Below, piece after piece: positions 17,272 through 25,742 of a DNA stretch of 27,839 nucleotides; position 1 is the first letter of the stretch; every line of letters begins with the position of its first letter. The notes beneath the pieces are model-generated. The model ran no database searches, was not told the origin of the DNA, and saw only the letters and a list, made by a program, of their open reading frames with translations. Position numbers and translations under genes: made by a program. Origin of the DNA: JBEEJZ01 sp041168905 (GTDB lineage: Bacteria; Pseudomonadota; Gammaproteobacteria; Burkholderiales; Burkholderiaceae_C); contig JBEEJZ010000192.1 in NCBI GenBank assembly GCA_041168905.1, forward strand, positions 1-27,839, given 5' to 3'.

Positions 17272-18634
17272 ACAGGCCGTGCAAAAACCAGCGGTCTGCG
17301 CCCTCACGGGCTGTCAGGCGTTCGCGGTAAATCCAGACGCATTGAGCCTGCGAATTCTGGGCAATGTAGTAGTCACGCAAGACTGGCCCAGCGCTCAAGC
17401 CAGAGGCCGTTCCGGATTCACCCGTCGCCCACCAGCCTGCCTCGACGCGATGTGGCCCTGCCAGCAAGCTCAACCGACCTTGATAAACAGGCCCATTCTG
17501 ATCACAGTCCAGGGCCATCGGCTGGGCGAGCAACCAGGTGGGATACAAAGGCGACCCGCTGGCGTCTGCCTTGTTGGGTGCGGGCCCAGCCTGCCGCGCA
17601 GCAGGCTCCTGAAAACGTGAAGCATCTTGTGCCGGCACCCAGACCTGCATGCACTCCGGCCGGTGCTCGGAGCAGACCACAGGGCTGCTCACCGCCTGCG
17701 GCCCCAGCCGGGCGCTCAAACGTTCGACGAGCTGATGCAAGCCGTCACCTGACGTGTACTCCTCTTGCAGCAAGCTGTGGCTGCGGCCTGGTATGGGCGC
17801 AGTTTCCAGAGAGCGCAGCCTCAGGGCGTCCACCGGTGCGGCCAGCGAGATGTGCGCCAGATGCTCAGCCAGCAAGCGCTGCAAGTGCGCCTGGACTTGT
17901 GTGGGCTGGGCCGTGCGCAGGACCAGGCCACGCTGGGGCTCTGACAGCGCCTGCGCTTCGCGTGCCAGGCCATCAAATTCCCAGTCCAGGGCCACAGCCA
18001 GCACACCCAACTGGCGCAATTGCAGCCAGAGTTGCAATTGCGCCAGCAAGCGCCGTGCACCAAACATCAGGGCGGGTGCCGCCTCCACACGGGCGGCCAG
18101 TTCGATGCGGGCCTCGAACACTTCGGGCAGAAGCAGCCAGGGGTAGCTCTCAGGCTGTGCGCCATACGCCCGATCAAGGGCATCGACCAAAGCCGCTCCA
18201 AAGCGCCGGGCCACACCGCCCCTGGGCAAGGCGCGCAGCTGGCCCCAGCGGGTACAGCCCAAGGTGGCCAGTGTTGCCAGATGCGGCTTTGCAGCACCCA
18301 GCGCCGACAAAGGCAAGGCGTCTGCACGGGCGGCCCGGCGACCCTGCGGGTGCAGGCGCGCCACCGCCACCAGGCTGGTGCTGCCGCGCGCCATCTGTAC
18401 CGGCACCGGAGGCGGCTGGGTCTGGCGCATGCGCTGCACCAGTGCCGCCCGCCCCCCAAACAAGCGCTCGCTGCCCGACACCTCCATCACCCACACACCA
18501 TCCAGCCAGGCAACCTTGGGCGTGAACTGCAAGGCCCACCAGCCCAGCGCCTGATGCACATTCGCCAGCTCAGGTAGGCAAGCGCCGCCCTCTTCAGCCG
18601 CCTCAGCAGCGTACTGCAGCGCGATCCAGTGCAT
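17264..18634 (-). CDS. imuB: Mutasome protein ImuB (catalytically degenerate Y-family polymerase)
   Basis: ImuB is the Y-family-like adaptor of the mutasome; in studied bacteria it binds the beta clamp and brings in DnaE2 and ImuA. The 456-residue protein begins MHWIALQYA, where active Y-family enzymes would have an acidic metal-binding motif, so it looks non-catalytic, as is normal for ImuB. Family signatures are the SGSERLFGG motif near 53-61, the finger/little-finger region and a C-terminal PTWLLAQP block. I could not fix a clear beta-clamp motif by eye. The start lies 32 bases inside the end of imuA, and the stop overlaps dnaE2, so the three genes are one operon. Confidence 0.92.
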   Translation of the reverse strand: MHWIALQYAAEAAEEGGACLPELANVHQALGWWALQFTPKVAWLDGVWVMEVSGSERLFGGRAALVQRMRQTQPPPVPVQMARGSTSLVAVARLHPQGRRAARADALPLSALGAAKPHLATLATLGCTRWGQLRALPRGGVARRFGAALVDALDRAYGAQPESYPWLLLPEVFEARIELAARVEAAPALMFGARRLLAQLQLWLQLRQLGVLAVALDWEFDGLAREAQALSEPQRGLVLRTAQPTQVQAHLQRLLAEHLAHISLAAPVDALRLRSLETAPIPGRSHSLLQEEYTSGDGLHQLVERLSARLGPQAVSSPVVCSEHRPECMQVWVPAQDASRFQEPAARQAGPAPNKADASGSPLYPTWLLAQPMALDCDQNGPVYQGRLSLLAGPHRVEAGWWATGESGTASGLSAGPVLRDYYIAQNSQAQCVWIYRERLTAREGADRWFLHGLYA

Positions 18635-19433
18635 GACCCATCAACCGGTGGAACTCACGAGGTACACAAGCAAGTGCGTCCCGGCGCGCTGCGCCCATGG
18701 CAGGCTGCGCACAAGCCAGCAAAGCCGTCAAACGCGCGGGCGCAGACGGAATCTGCACCGCCTGTGTCAGGGGCGGGCCACGGCGCTTGAGGAGTTTGAG
18801 CTCCCGCTGACAAAGCGGCATTGGCTTGGCTTGCGGTGGTCCATCACCCGCTCCTTGCAACACCTGCAAGCGCAGCACGGCGGGCGTAGCCTGCGCATGC
18901 AGATGCGCGGGCCGCATCACAAACAGTAAGCGTTGATGCTGAGCCGCAGCCATCTGCAGCCGCCGCAGCTGGTCTGAGCGCGCCTGCGGCAACCAGGCCA
19001 GTACGGCCGCCACATCGGCACAGTGCAACGCCTGCTCTGTGGCCCACAGACGTTCCAGTGGCGACTGCGCCTGCACACAGAGCAAAGCCTGGGGACGCAA
19101 ACCCCGGCCCGCCAGCCCGGGACCAAAAGGAGTGTGCGGTGGCCCCACCAGCACCAAAGCACGCTTAACGACACCTGGCTTGCCCAGCTGCAAGGCGGCC
19201 AGCGTGGGCACCAGCAGCTGCCACTCCAGGTGCTGCCCCGGCTCTTGCAGGATTTCGATCAAGGCCCCCACGGGCCAGCCACCGCCGGGAAGCTGAGCAC
19301 TCAGCTGGCTGTGCCCCGTGTCGTGCACGGCGCCAAACGCCTGCGCCAGGCTAGCGGCACGCCAGACGACACCTGTGTCCAGGGATGCGAGAGATTCCGG
19401 GGATGCGGTAGGAGTGAGGGCGGCTGAGGACAT
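18603..19433 (-). CDS. imuA: SOS mutasome protein ImuA
   Basis: ImuA (often called SulA-like or RecA-like) is the first gene of the imuA-imuB-dnaE2 cassette. In the studied systems it supports translesion synthesis through contact with ImuB and RecA. The 276-residue protein has LPGGGWPVGALIEIL near 50, the family motif that aligns with the RecA ATPase core, and LEWQLLVPTLAAL. An ATG at 19520 is in frame, but it lies upstream of the LexA box and promoter; the ATG at 19433 is just downstream of the operator and is preferred. Confidence 0.9.
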   Translation of the reverse strand: MSSAALTPTASPESLASLDTGVVWRAASLAQAFGAVHDTGHSQLSAQLPGGGWPVGALIEILQEPGQHLEWQLLVPTLAALQLGKPGVVKRALVLVGPPHTPFGPGLAGRGLRPQALLCVQAQSPLERLWATEQALHCADVAAVLAWLPQARSDQLRRLQMAAAQHQRLLFVMRPAHLHAQATPAVLRLQVLQGAGDGPPQAKPMPLCQRELKLLKRRGPPLTQAVQIPSAPARLTALLACAQPAMGAARRDALACVPREFHRLMGHALDRAAVRC

Positions 19434-19461
19434 GGCGCAGGTCTGCTCGTTGGCGTCAAAA

Positions 19462-19481
19462 TACTGTACAAAACAACAGTA
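19462..19481 (-). promoter_or_regulatory. LexA (SOS) box of the imuA operon
   Basis: TACTGT-N8-ACAGTA is a perfect palindrome fitting the proteobacterial LexA consensus CTG-N10-CAG. It lies 28 bases upstream of the imuA ATG. A near-consensus -10 (TATACT, 19478-19483, minus strand) overlaps one arm, so LexA binding would block RNA polymerase. The operon should be induced by DNA damage. Confidence 0.93.
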
Positions 19482-19556
19482 TATAAACACCCGAACATTC
19501 CGCCACATCCAGCGTTGCATCCTCCAGCCAGGCGCAGACCACGCCCACTAGGACAA

Positions 19557-19580
19557 ACCTCAGTGACAGACCTCAGTGAC
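19557..19580. repeat. Short tandem duplication at the exporter gene's 3' end
   Basis: ACCTCAGTGAC occurs at 19557-19567 and 19570-19580, a 13-base period. The second copy contains the stop codon of the exporter gene. It is probably a small slippage duplication. Confidence 0.5.
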
Positions 19581-20802
19581 CCGCGACGCGGCCCAATGCC
19601 GGCCAGCGCCGGTGCAACACCATCCAGGAAGTCAGCCCGATGCACAGCAGGCACAGGGAGGCAACCGCCAGACTGCGCGTGCCATGCATGACCAAAGGTG
19701 CCAGCACGCCGGCCACCAGGGCATTGGCGCTGGAGCCCACAAACATCTGCAGTGATGAGGCCATGCCGCGCCGCTCGGGCTGCAAATCCAGCACCAGCAA
19801 GGTCACCACCGGCACCATCAGCGCCCAGCCAAATGCAAACACGCTGATGGGAAACAGCGCCCACGAGACGTGCGCCTGAAAAACGAGATTCGCCAGCACG
19901 TTCAGCACCGACACACTGAGCATGATGACCAGGCCGTGCCGAATTTGCCGTTTGGGCGCAATTTTGCCGGCCAGCCGGCCACTGACCCAGGCACCGCCCA
20001 TGATGCCGGCGATGGTGCACAAAAACAGCCAGAAAAACTGGGTGGGTGCCAGCTTCAGGTGCTCGCCCAGAAACACGGGTGCCGACAGCACATACAAAAA
20101 CATGCCATTGAAAGGAATGCCACTGGCCAGCGCCAGCAGCAAAAACCGCGGGTCTGAACCCAGCTGCCAATAGCCACTGAGCAGACTGCGCACAGCAAAC
20201 GGCTGGCGCTGGCTAAGGTGCAGGGTCTCAGGCAGCAGCCGGTAGTTGGCCAGCCAGAGCAATGCGCCCACAGCCGTCAGAAACCAGAAAATGCTGTGCC
20301 AGCCCAAGTGCACAAACAGCCATCCTCCAATGAGCGGGGCAATCGCAGGAGCCACACCAAAGTACAGCGTCACCATGCTCATCACGCGCTGCGCCTCGCT
20401 GGGTGCAAACATGTCGCGTATCACCGCACGCGACACCACGATGCCCGCCCCCGCTGACAAACCCTGCAGTCCCCGAAACAGCACCAGCTGCCCGATGCTC
20501 TGCGACAAGGCACACCCGGCCGAGGCCAGCGTGAACACCGCCAGTCCCCACAGCACCACAGGCCGGCGACCAAAACTGTCTGACAGCGCACCATGAAACA
20601 GGCTCATGCAGGCAAAGCCCAGCAAATAAACCGACAAGGTCTGCTGCATCTCGACCGGGGTGGCTCCCACCGACTGGGCAATGCCCGCAAATGCCGGTAG
20701 ATAGGTATCGATGGCAAACGGCCCCACCATGCCCAAAAGCGCCAGCAAGATGGCAAAAGCCCAGCGCGGAGCGCGCCAGAGTTGTTGTGCGTCGGGATTC
20801 AT
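19573..20802 (-). CDS. Bcr/CflA-family multidrug efflux transporter (MFS)
   Basis: This 409-residue inner-membrane protein is a 12-helix major facilitator of the drug:H+ antiporter-1 group. The first helix contains FAIDTYLPAF, a Bcr/CflA hallmark with the conserved Asp. The loop between helices 2 and 3 has GALSDSFGRRPV (motif A). RGLQGLSAGAGIVVSRAVIRD is the helix 4-5 motif, and GVAPAIAPLIGG is motif C-like. Known relatives export bicyclomycin, sulfonamides or chloramphenicol; the substrate here cannot be told. It is divergent from the kinase gene with a 105-base spacer in which I see no convincing promoter. Confidence 0.92.
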   Translation of the reverse strand: MNPDAQQLWRAPRWAFAILLALLGMVGPFAIDTYLPAFAGIAQSVGATPVEMQQTLSVYLLGFACMSLFHGALSDSFGRRPVVLWGLAVFTLASAGCALSQSIGQLVLFRGLQGLSAGAGIVVSRAVIRDMFAPSEAQRVMSMVTLYFGVAPAIAPLIGGWLFVHLGWHSIFWFLTAVGALLWLANYRLLPETLHLSQRQPFAVRSLLSGYWQLGSDPRFLLLALASGIPFNGMFLYVLSAPVFLGEHLKLAPTQFFWLFLCTIAGIMGGAWVSGRLAGKIAPKRQIRHGLVIMLSVSVLNVLANLVFQAHVSWALFPISVFAFGWALMVPVVTLLVLDLQPERRGMASSLQMFVGSSANALVAGVLAPLVMHGTRSLAVASLCLLCIGLTSWMVLHRRWPALGRVAGH

Positions 20803-20907
20803 GGATGGAGGTCTTGCTGAAGGAATTGCGCATCATGCCAGCAATCCCTGCGACCGCGGCAGCAGCACTACACTGCCCCTCTTTGTTGATTTCCTGAGCC
20901 GCACTGC

Positions 20908-21915
20908 ATGTCTCACTACCACCTCTACGCCATCGGCAACGCCCTGGTTGATGCCGAATACGACGTCAGCGACGAACAACTCCTGGCCATGGGAGTCGAT
21001 AAACGACACATGACACTGATCGACGGCGAGCGCCGCAGCGAGCTGCTGCACCATGTGCAAGGCCTGCCACACAGACGCAATGGCGGTGGCTCGGCCGGCA
21101 ACACCGTGGTGGCCCTGGCGCAACTCGGCGGCAAGGCTTTTTACTCCTGCAAGGTGGCCGACGACGAGCTGGGGGCCTTCTACACGCAAGACCTCAATGA
21201 CAACGGCGTGGCCACCAACCTCAACCACACCCGCGCCCTGCAGGGCCAGACCGGCAACTGCATGGTCTTCGTCACCCCGGATGCCGAACGCAGCATGTGC
21301 ACCTTTCTGGGCGCCACCGCAGAGCTCGAAGCCAGCGCGCTGCATCCCCAGGACATTGCCCGTTCACGGGTGTATTACATGGAAGGCTATCTGGCCGCCT
21401 CCCCCACGGGCCTGGCCGCCGCGCTGCAGGGCCGGCAAATCGCCAGGGAGGCCGGCGTGTCCTTGGCCGTCACGCTCAGCGACGTGAGCATGATCAATTT
21501 TTGTCGAGACGGTCTCAGCGCCATGATCGGCGACGGACTGGACTACCTGTTTGGCAACGAGGAAGAGGCCCAGGTGTGGTGCGGCACCCAGGACATGGCG
21601 CAGATCATCCGCACGCTGTCGCATCTGGCCAAAGTGGTGTGCCTGACGCGGGGTCCCCAGGGCTGCCTGGTGATTCAAAACGGGCAGGCCAGTCAGGTGC
21701 CCGCGCCCGTGGTCAAAGCCATCGACACCAACGGCGCGGGCGACATGTTTGCGGGTGCCTTTCTGTATGCAGCCACCCACGGCTACAGCCATGTGCAGGC
21801 CGCCGACCTGGCCAACCGCGCCGCTGCTGCCGTGGTCAGCCAGCATGGCAACCGCCTGAGCAGGGATGTCATGCACCCCATCAAACAAGCCTTCGAACAA
21901 ACTCACGCAGCTTGA
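20908..21915 (+). CDS. PfkB-family kinase, adenosine kinase-like
   Basis: This 335-residue ribokinase-family enzyme phosphorylates a sugar or nucleoside with ATP. It has the N-terminal GGSAGNTVVALAQLGG substrate/lid motif and the C-terminal DTNGAGDMFAGAF anion-hole motif with the catalytic base D279. The overall pattern (YAIGNALVD start, FLGATAEL) resembles proteins annotated as adenosine kinase in proteobacteria. The gene is followed after two bases by an AGE-family sugar isomerase, which would also fit a hexose substrate such as fructose. I therefore leave the substrate open. Confidence 0.88.
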   Translation: MSHYHLYAIGNALVDAEYDVSDEQLLAMGVDKRHMTLIDGERRSELLHHVQGLPHRRNGGGSAGNTVVALAQLGGKAFYSCKVADDELGAFYTQDLNDNGVATNLNHTRALQGQTGNCMVFVTPDAERSMCTFLGATAELEASALHPQDIARSRVYYMEGYLAASPTGLAAALQGRQIAREAGVSLAVTLSDVSMINFCRDGLSAMIGDGLDYLFGNEEEAQVWCGTQDMAQIIRTLSHLAKVVCLTRGPQGCLVIQNGQASQVPAPVVKAIDTNGAGDMFAGAFLYAATHGYSHVQAADLANRAAAAVVSQHGNRLSRDVMHPIKQAFEQTHAA

Positions 21916-21917
21916 CC

Positions 21918-23138
21918 ATGCCCACCGCCACGCACAGCCCCAGCACAACGCCGGCCTTCGAGAGCCGCGCCTTCCTGCAAGCGCACATCGACGACACCTT
22001 GCGCTTTTACGAACGCCATGCTTTCGACCCCAGCGGTGGCTTCTTTCACTACCTGATGGACGACGGCACGGTTTACAACCGGGGGCATCGCCATCTGGTC
22101 AGCGCCACTCGTCTGGTCTTCAACTGGAGCATGGCGCACCGCCAGACTAGCCGGTCTCCCTATCTGGAATGGGCCCGGCACGCGCTGACCCATGTCCAGC
22201 AGGGCTTCAAACTTCCGCCAGCTCACGCCAACGCCGGCCTCTATGCCTGGACCCTGCAAGATGGCACCGTGGAAGACGCTCGCGCCATGGCTTACGGCCA
22301 GGCCTTTGTGCTGCTGGCGCACAGTCACGCGCATCAGGTCGGTCTGGCCAGCCAATCGGAAGTTGCCGACATCTTTGATCGCATGGGGGACGCTTTCTAT
22401 GAGCCTGCGCACCTGGCCTACGCCGACGAGATCAGCGCCGGGGGCCAGCTGTCGCCCTACCGTGGCCAAAACGCCAACATGCACATGTGTGAAGCATGCC
22501 TGGCTGCATTTGAGGCCACAGGCGAGCAGCGTTATCTGGACCGCGCCGAATCGCTGATTGAACGCTTTGCCTTTGCCCACGCTGACCAGACCACGGGCCT
22601 GGTGTGGGAGCACTATGGCCCGGACTGGAAAGCCGACTGGCTCTACAACAAGGACCGCCCCGGCGACATTTTCAAGCCCTGGGGCTTTCAGACCGGGCAT
22701 CAGACCGAATGGGCCAAGCTCCTGCTGCTGGCACACACCCATCGCCCCCAGCGCCGCTGGGTGGACCGTGCCGCCGACCTGCACCTGGCGGCCTATCGCC
22801 ACGGCTGGGATCACACCCACGGGGGGCTGATCTACGGCTTTGCCCCCGACCACAGCCCCTGCGACACCGACAAATACTTCTGGGTGCAGGCAGAGTCCTT
22901 TGCCAGCGCCTGGCGTTTGTGGCAAGTCACGGGTGAGCCGGTATTTCGCCAGCAGTACCACGACACCTGGGCCTGGAGCTGGCAACACCTGGTCGATCAC
23001 AGCCACGGCGCGTGGTTTCGCATCCTGAAGGCCGACGCCAGCAAGGTGGAAGACACCAAGTCACCCGCCGGCAAGGTCGACTATCACACCATGGGTGCCT
23101 GCTGGGACGTGATGGCAGCAGGAGGTCTAAGCGCCTGA
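21918..23138 (+). CDS. AGE-family epimerase/isomerase, probably D-mannose isomerase-like
   Basis: The 406-residue cytosolic protein is an (alpha/alpha)6-barrel N-acylglucosamine 2-epimerase superfamily member. Signatures in order are RHLVSATRLVFNW (60-70), GQNANMHMCEACLAAFE, KPWGFQTGHQTEWAKLLL, DKYFWVQAESFA and SPAGKVDYHTMGACWDV. The histidines in GHQTEW and DYHTMG match the positions used for proton transfer in YihS/mannose isomerase relatives. The start at 21918 is two bases after the kinase stop; a longer frame upstream only shadows that kinase. The 3' end overlaps the sigma-54 activator gene on the opposite strand by 12 bases. Aldose-ketose isomerisation of mannose to fructose is likely but not proven. 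Confidence 0.9.
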   Translation: MPTATHSPSTTPAFESRAFLQAHIDDTLRFYERHAFDPSGGFFHYLMDDGTVYNRGHRHLVSATRLVFNWSMAHRQTSRSPYLEWARHALTHVQQGFKLPPAHANAGLYAWTLQDGTVEDARAMAYGQAFVLLAHSHAHQVGLASQSEVADIFDRMGDAFYEPAHLAYADEISAGGQLSPYRGQNANMHMCEACLAAFEATGEQRYLDRAESLIERFAFAHADQTTGLVWEHYGPDWKADWLYNKDRPGDIFKPWGFQTGHQTEWAKLLLLAHTHRPQRRWVDRAADLHLAAYRHGWDHTHGGLIYGFAPDHSPCDTDKYFWVQAESFASAWRLWQVTGEPVFRQQYHDTWAWSWQHLVDHSHGAWFRILKADASKVEDTKSPAGKVDYHTMGACWDVMAAGGLSA

Positions 23139-24092
23139 GCGCTGCAGGGCGGGGCGCTCCAGACCGTGCTTGTCCATCAGGCGGTACAGCGTCATGCGCG
23201 ACACCCCCAGCTCCCGGGCGGCCAGCGACACATTACGACCGGTACGCCCCAAAACCAAAGCCACGGCCTCACGCTCGGCCCGGGTGCGAACGGCATCCAG
23301 CCCCAGGTCAGCCTGCGTGGCGGCGTCGCTCAAGCCCAGGTCGGCAGCAGTGATGAGACGGCGGTCCGTCATCACGCAGGCACGCTGCACCCGGTTGTGC
23401 AACTCGCGCACATTGCCTGGCCAGGGGTGGGCCATCATGGCGGCCAGCGCGGGTCGGCTGAAGCCCTCCACCCGCCGGCGCAAACCCGCCTGACAGGCTT
23501 GCAAAAAATGCTGTGCCAGCACGGGAACATCGGCTAGGCGTTCGCGCAGCGGCGGCACCACAATCGGCAAAACGTTGAGGCGGTAGTACAAGTCCTCCCG
23601 AAAGCGCCCCGTTGCTGCGGCCTGGGCCAAATCCACATGCGAAGCGGCCACCACACGCGCATCCACCGGCAGGCTGCGGGTCGCACCCACACGGTTGATC
23701 ACCCTCTCCTGCAGAAAACGCAAGAGATTGGCTTGCAACTCCAGGGGCAGCTCGGCAATCTCATCCAAAAAGAGGGTGCCGCCATTAGCCGCCTCGATCA
23801 GACCGTGCTTGCTGAGCTGGGCACCCGTAAAGGCTCCGCGCTCGTGGCCAAACAACTCTGACTGGATCAGCCCCGGCGAAATAGCCCCACAGTTCACCGC
23901 CACAAACGGGCCCTGGGCGCGGCGGGAGCCATTGTGTATCGCACGGGCAGCCAGCTCCTTGCCGCTGCCGCTCTCACCTCCTATCAGCACAGGTGCCTCG
24001 GTGGCTGCCACCTTGCTGATCTGCTGACGCAGGCTAACGATGGCCTGGCTGTGGCCCACCATGCCCAAGGAGGCTTCGCCCGGGCGGCTCAT
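23127..24092 (-). CDS. Sigma-54-dependent transcriptional activator without sensor domain
   Basis: This 321-residue bacterial enhancer-binding protein remodels sigma-54 RNA polymerase using ATP. The AAA+ domain starts almost at residue 10. It has Walker A GESGSGKE (39-46), an intact sigma-54 contact loop GAFTGA (86-91), Walker B TLFLDEI (105-111) and the HPWPGNVREL motif near 222. A Fis-type helix-turn-helix closes the protein (NVSLAARELGVSRMTLYRLM). There is no receiver, GAF or PAS domain, so the architecture is PspF-like; activity must be set by expression level or by a partner. It begins five bases after the barrel gene's stop, so the two are co-transcribed. Its probable target is the promoter at 25743. 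Confidence 0.93.
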   Translation of the reverse strand: MSRPGEASLGMVGHSQAIVSLRQQISKVAATEAPVLIGGESGSGKELAARAIHNGSRRAQGPFVAVNCGAISPGLIQSELFGHERGAFTGAQLSKHGLIEAANGGTLFLDEIAELPLELQANLLRFLQERVINRVGATRSLPVDARVVAASHVDLAQAAATGRFREDLYYRLNVLPIVVPPLRERLADVPVLAQHFLQACQAGLRRRVEGFSRPALAAMMAHPWPGNVRELHNRVQRACVMTDRRLITAADLGLSDAATQADLGLDAVRTRAEREAVALVLGRTGRNVSLAARELGVSRMTLYRLMDKHGLERPALQRSGA

Positions 24093-24097
24093 GCGAC

Positions 24098-25309
24098 TTA
24101 GAACGTGACGGGAACCCGCAGGCTCACGTTCAAGTCCGGCGTATCACGTGTCAACCCCGCGCCCACCGAGACGTTCAGGCTGGTGCTCTCGCTGTACCGG
24201 TACGAATAGCCCAGCAACAAGCTGGCCAACTGGGTGCGCACCGAGCTTGGCAAGGTTTGCCCATTTTGCTTGGTGGGCGCAATGGAATTGAGTTCAAAAC
24301 CCAGACTGAAGGACGAGCGATCGTTCAGCGACAGGCCCATGCCAAAGTTCAGCCCCAGCACGCCACCGGGTTCCACCTCGCCCACATATTCGCGCTCGCC
24401 GTTCAGCACCGCGCGGCTGATGTCCTTGCGCTTGAAGTTGTGGGTGTAACTCACACCCCCAAAAAACACCGCCGGGTCGGAGGGGAACAGCCAGGTCAGG
24501 CCGGGCTGCAGTGAATAAAAACCGGAGCCGGTGGGTAACTCCAGCGGCAAGCCGGTGGTGCCACTGGCACTGCAGGTGGTGACGCAATCGGTCACCACTT
24601 CAAACGGGTCCTTGCCGTTGCGCGACTTGAAGCGCAAGGAGCCAACAAAGTACGGCATACGGGCACTGCCTTCGTTGAGCTGATAACGGGCTGCCAGCTC
24701 CACATCGCCCATGTCATGGCCGCTGCGGGTAAAGGCCGTGTCGATGGAGGTGCCACCGCCCAGCTCGCGGCTGATGGTGGAATCACGTCGGTACACATAG
24801 GGCAGACGGCCTTCGACTTCCAGCCGGGGGGTAATGCCATAACGGGCTGTCATCGCGGCAGTGAGGGTGTTGCGCTTCACTTCACGCACATCCACCAAGC
24901 CCACCAGCAAGGCAGGAATCACGGTGTAGCCGACCAGCGCAACCCGGTTGCTGGACGAGTAGCCGTACTGGAAAGAAGGTTCCAGGGTCCAGCGACCTCT
25001 TGGGGACAAGATACCTGGCTGCTCAAACAGCGGTGCCACCATGGGCGGTGCGTCTGCCTGTACCGCGGGAGTAACGGGGGCGATGCTGACCTCACGTTGC
25101 ACAGGAGAGGGGGGCAGAGCCGGTGCGGGTGCAGAAGCGGGCGCGGAAGACGCAGAAGTGGCGGCGGACGACGCGGCGTCGGCAGCGGGTGCCGCGTCCA
25201 TGGGCTCCGTTACGACGGGCGTGGTTTGGGCGCGCACGCTGACGGGCGTCGTCACCATGGCGGCACTGGCCAGCACGGCAACGGTGGCAATCTGGTTGAA
25301 AAAAGTCAT
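24098..25309 (-). CDS. Outer-membrane beta-barrel protein, transporter-like
   Basis: This 403-residue precursor has a signal peptide ending near SVRAQ (about 27), then an Ala/Pro/Ser-rich linker of roughly 60 residues. A barrel follows that starts at FEQPGILSPRGRWTLEPSFQYGYSS. It has many alternating strands, for example LTAAMTARYGITPRLEVEGRLPYVYR, and ends in a terminal Phe (VSLRVPVTF), the BamA recognition signature. Two cysteines (DCVTTC) could bridge an external loop. It resembles barrels of the 'putative transporter/phenol MetA' type rather than a classical porin. Given its place next to secreted proteins and a C39 peptidase, it may be the outer-membrane pore for them, as FapF is in the Fap system; that is inference. 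Confidence 0.8.
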   Translation of the reverse strand: MTFFNQIATVAVLASAAMVTTPVSVRAQTTPVVTEPMDAAPAADAASSAATSASSAPASAPAPALPPSPVQREVSIAPVTPAVQADAPPMVAPLFEQPGILSPRGRWTLEPSFQYGYSSSNRVALVGYTVIPALLVGLVDVREVKRNTLTAAMTARYGITPRLEVEGRLPYVYRRDSTISRELGGGTSIDTAFTRSGHDMGDVELAARYQLNEGSARMPYFVGSLRFKSRNGKDPFEVVTDCVTTCSASGTTGLPLELPTGSGFYSLQPGLTWLFPSDPAVFFGGVSYTHNFKRKDISRAVLNGEREYVGEVEPGGVLGLNFGMGLSLNDRSSFSLGFELNSIAPTKQNGQTLPSSVRTQLASLLLGYSYRYSESTSLNVSVGAGLTRDTPDLNVSLRVPVTF

Positions 25310-25492
25310 GACAAGGCTTTCTGTGGCGTTGGATGGCAGGGACGGCGTTCAGGCTTTGATTGTGAAAACAGACCCGGGGAACCCACTTGACAGGCCGCAA
25401 TGGCAGATCGCTTTGGCAGGCCCCGTCACCCCACCCTCATTGAACCGGGTGTCGCGTGCCTGCTGCGCTCCAGATCGCCGTTGAGCTGACAT

Positions 25493-25517
25493 CCAGCGCA
25501 AACGTCACAAGCGCTGG
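25493..25517. promoter_or_regulatory. Perfect 7-bp inverted repeat, candidate activator site
   Basis: CCAGCGC (25493-25499) and GCGCTGG (25511-25517) are separated by 11 bases. It lies about 250 bases upstream of the sigma-54 promoter, within the usual range for an enhancer-binding protein. Confidence 0.5.
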
Positions 25518-25533
25518 ACAGTCAACGCACCTC

Positions 25534-25551
25534 GCACCAGCCCTGGCTGTG
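25534..25551. promoter_or_regulatory. Compact inverted repeat, candidate activator site
   Basis: CAGCC and GGCTG flank CT (25538-25549), extended by GCA/TGC with a one-base bulge. The CCAGC/GCTGG half-site theme also appears in the neighbouring repeats. Confidence 0.35.
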
Positions 25552-25575
25552 CGGGCACAAGTCCCAGCCGTGCTG

Positions 25576-25624
25576 GCTAGACAGGCCTTTGCTTGCGGCA
25601 ACGCAAACCTGCGCCCTGTCTAGC
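25576..25624. promoter_or_regulatory. Nested inverted repeat, strongest candidate activator site
   Basis: GCTAGACAGG (25576-25585) and CCTGTCTAGC (25615-25624) are perfect 10-bp arms. Inside them TTTGC (25588-25592) mirrors GCAAA (25603-25607), and the centre TTGC-G-GCAA (25593-25601) is again palindromic. No T-run follows on either strand, so it is not a normal terminator. It ends 118 bases before the -24 element, a classical upstream activating sequence distance. Confidence 0.6.
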
Positions 25625-25710
25625 GGGTGTGACACACCGGCCCCTGCACCCATCCCAACTGACCTGAGTCAAGGCCCAGGCTCACCCTGAAATTAATTTT
25701 TCTTCAATGA

Positions 25711-25723
25711 AATCAACTACTTG
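25711..25723 (+). promoter_or_regulatory. IHF-type binding site
   Basis: AATCAACTACTTG fits the IHF consensus WATCAANNNNTTR at every position. It lies in an AT-rich stretch (25690-25735) between the inverted repeats and the sigma-54 promoter, where IHF bending normally brings the activator to the polymerase. Confidence 0.65.
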
Positions 25724-25742
25724 GCAATTCAAAAAGCTGTAC

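Noticed and set aside
17035..18525. A 496-codon plus-strand frame opposite imuB
   Set aside because: Low-complexity Ala/Pro/Arg translation; imuB on the other strand has family motifs and operon context.
20150..20161. GGGTCTGAACCC in the exporter gene as a third GTCAGACCCC element
   Set aside because: Arms are only four bases and the encoded segment seems to fit normal transporter length, so chance is likely.
21297..21917. A 207-residue N-terminal extension of the AGE isomerase frame
   Set aside because: It overlaps the kinase gene in another frame, is Arg/Gly/His-rich, and the ATG at 21918 gives a full-length isomerase.
25379..25420. A sigma-54 promoter at TGGCAGATCGCTTTGG
   Set aside because: The GG-to-GC spacing is 12 instead of 10 and the -12 element is not TTGC.
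25576..25624. Nested dyad as a terminator
   Set aside because: No T-run on either strand, a 29-base spacer, and position inside a sigma-54 promoter region favour a protein-binding site.
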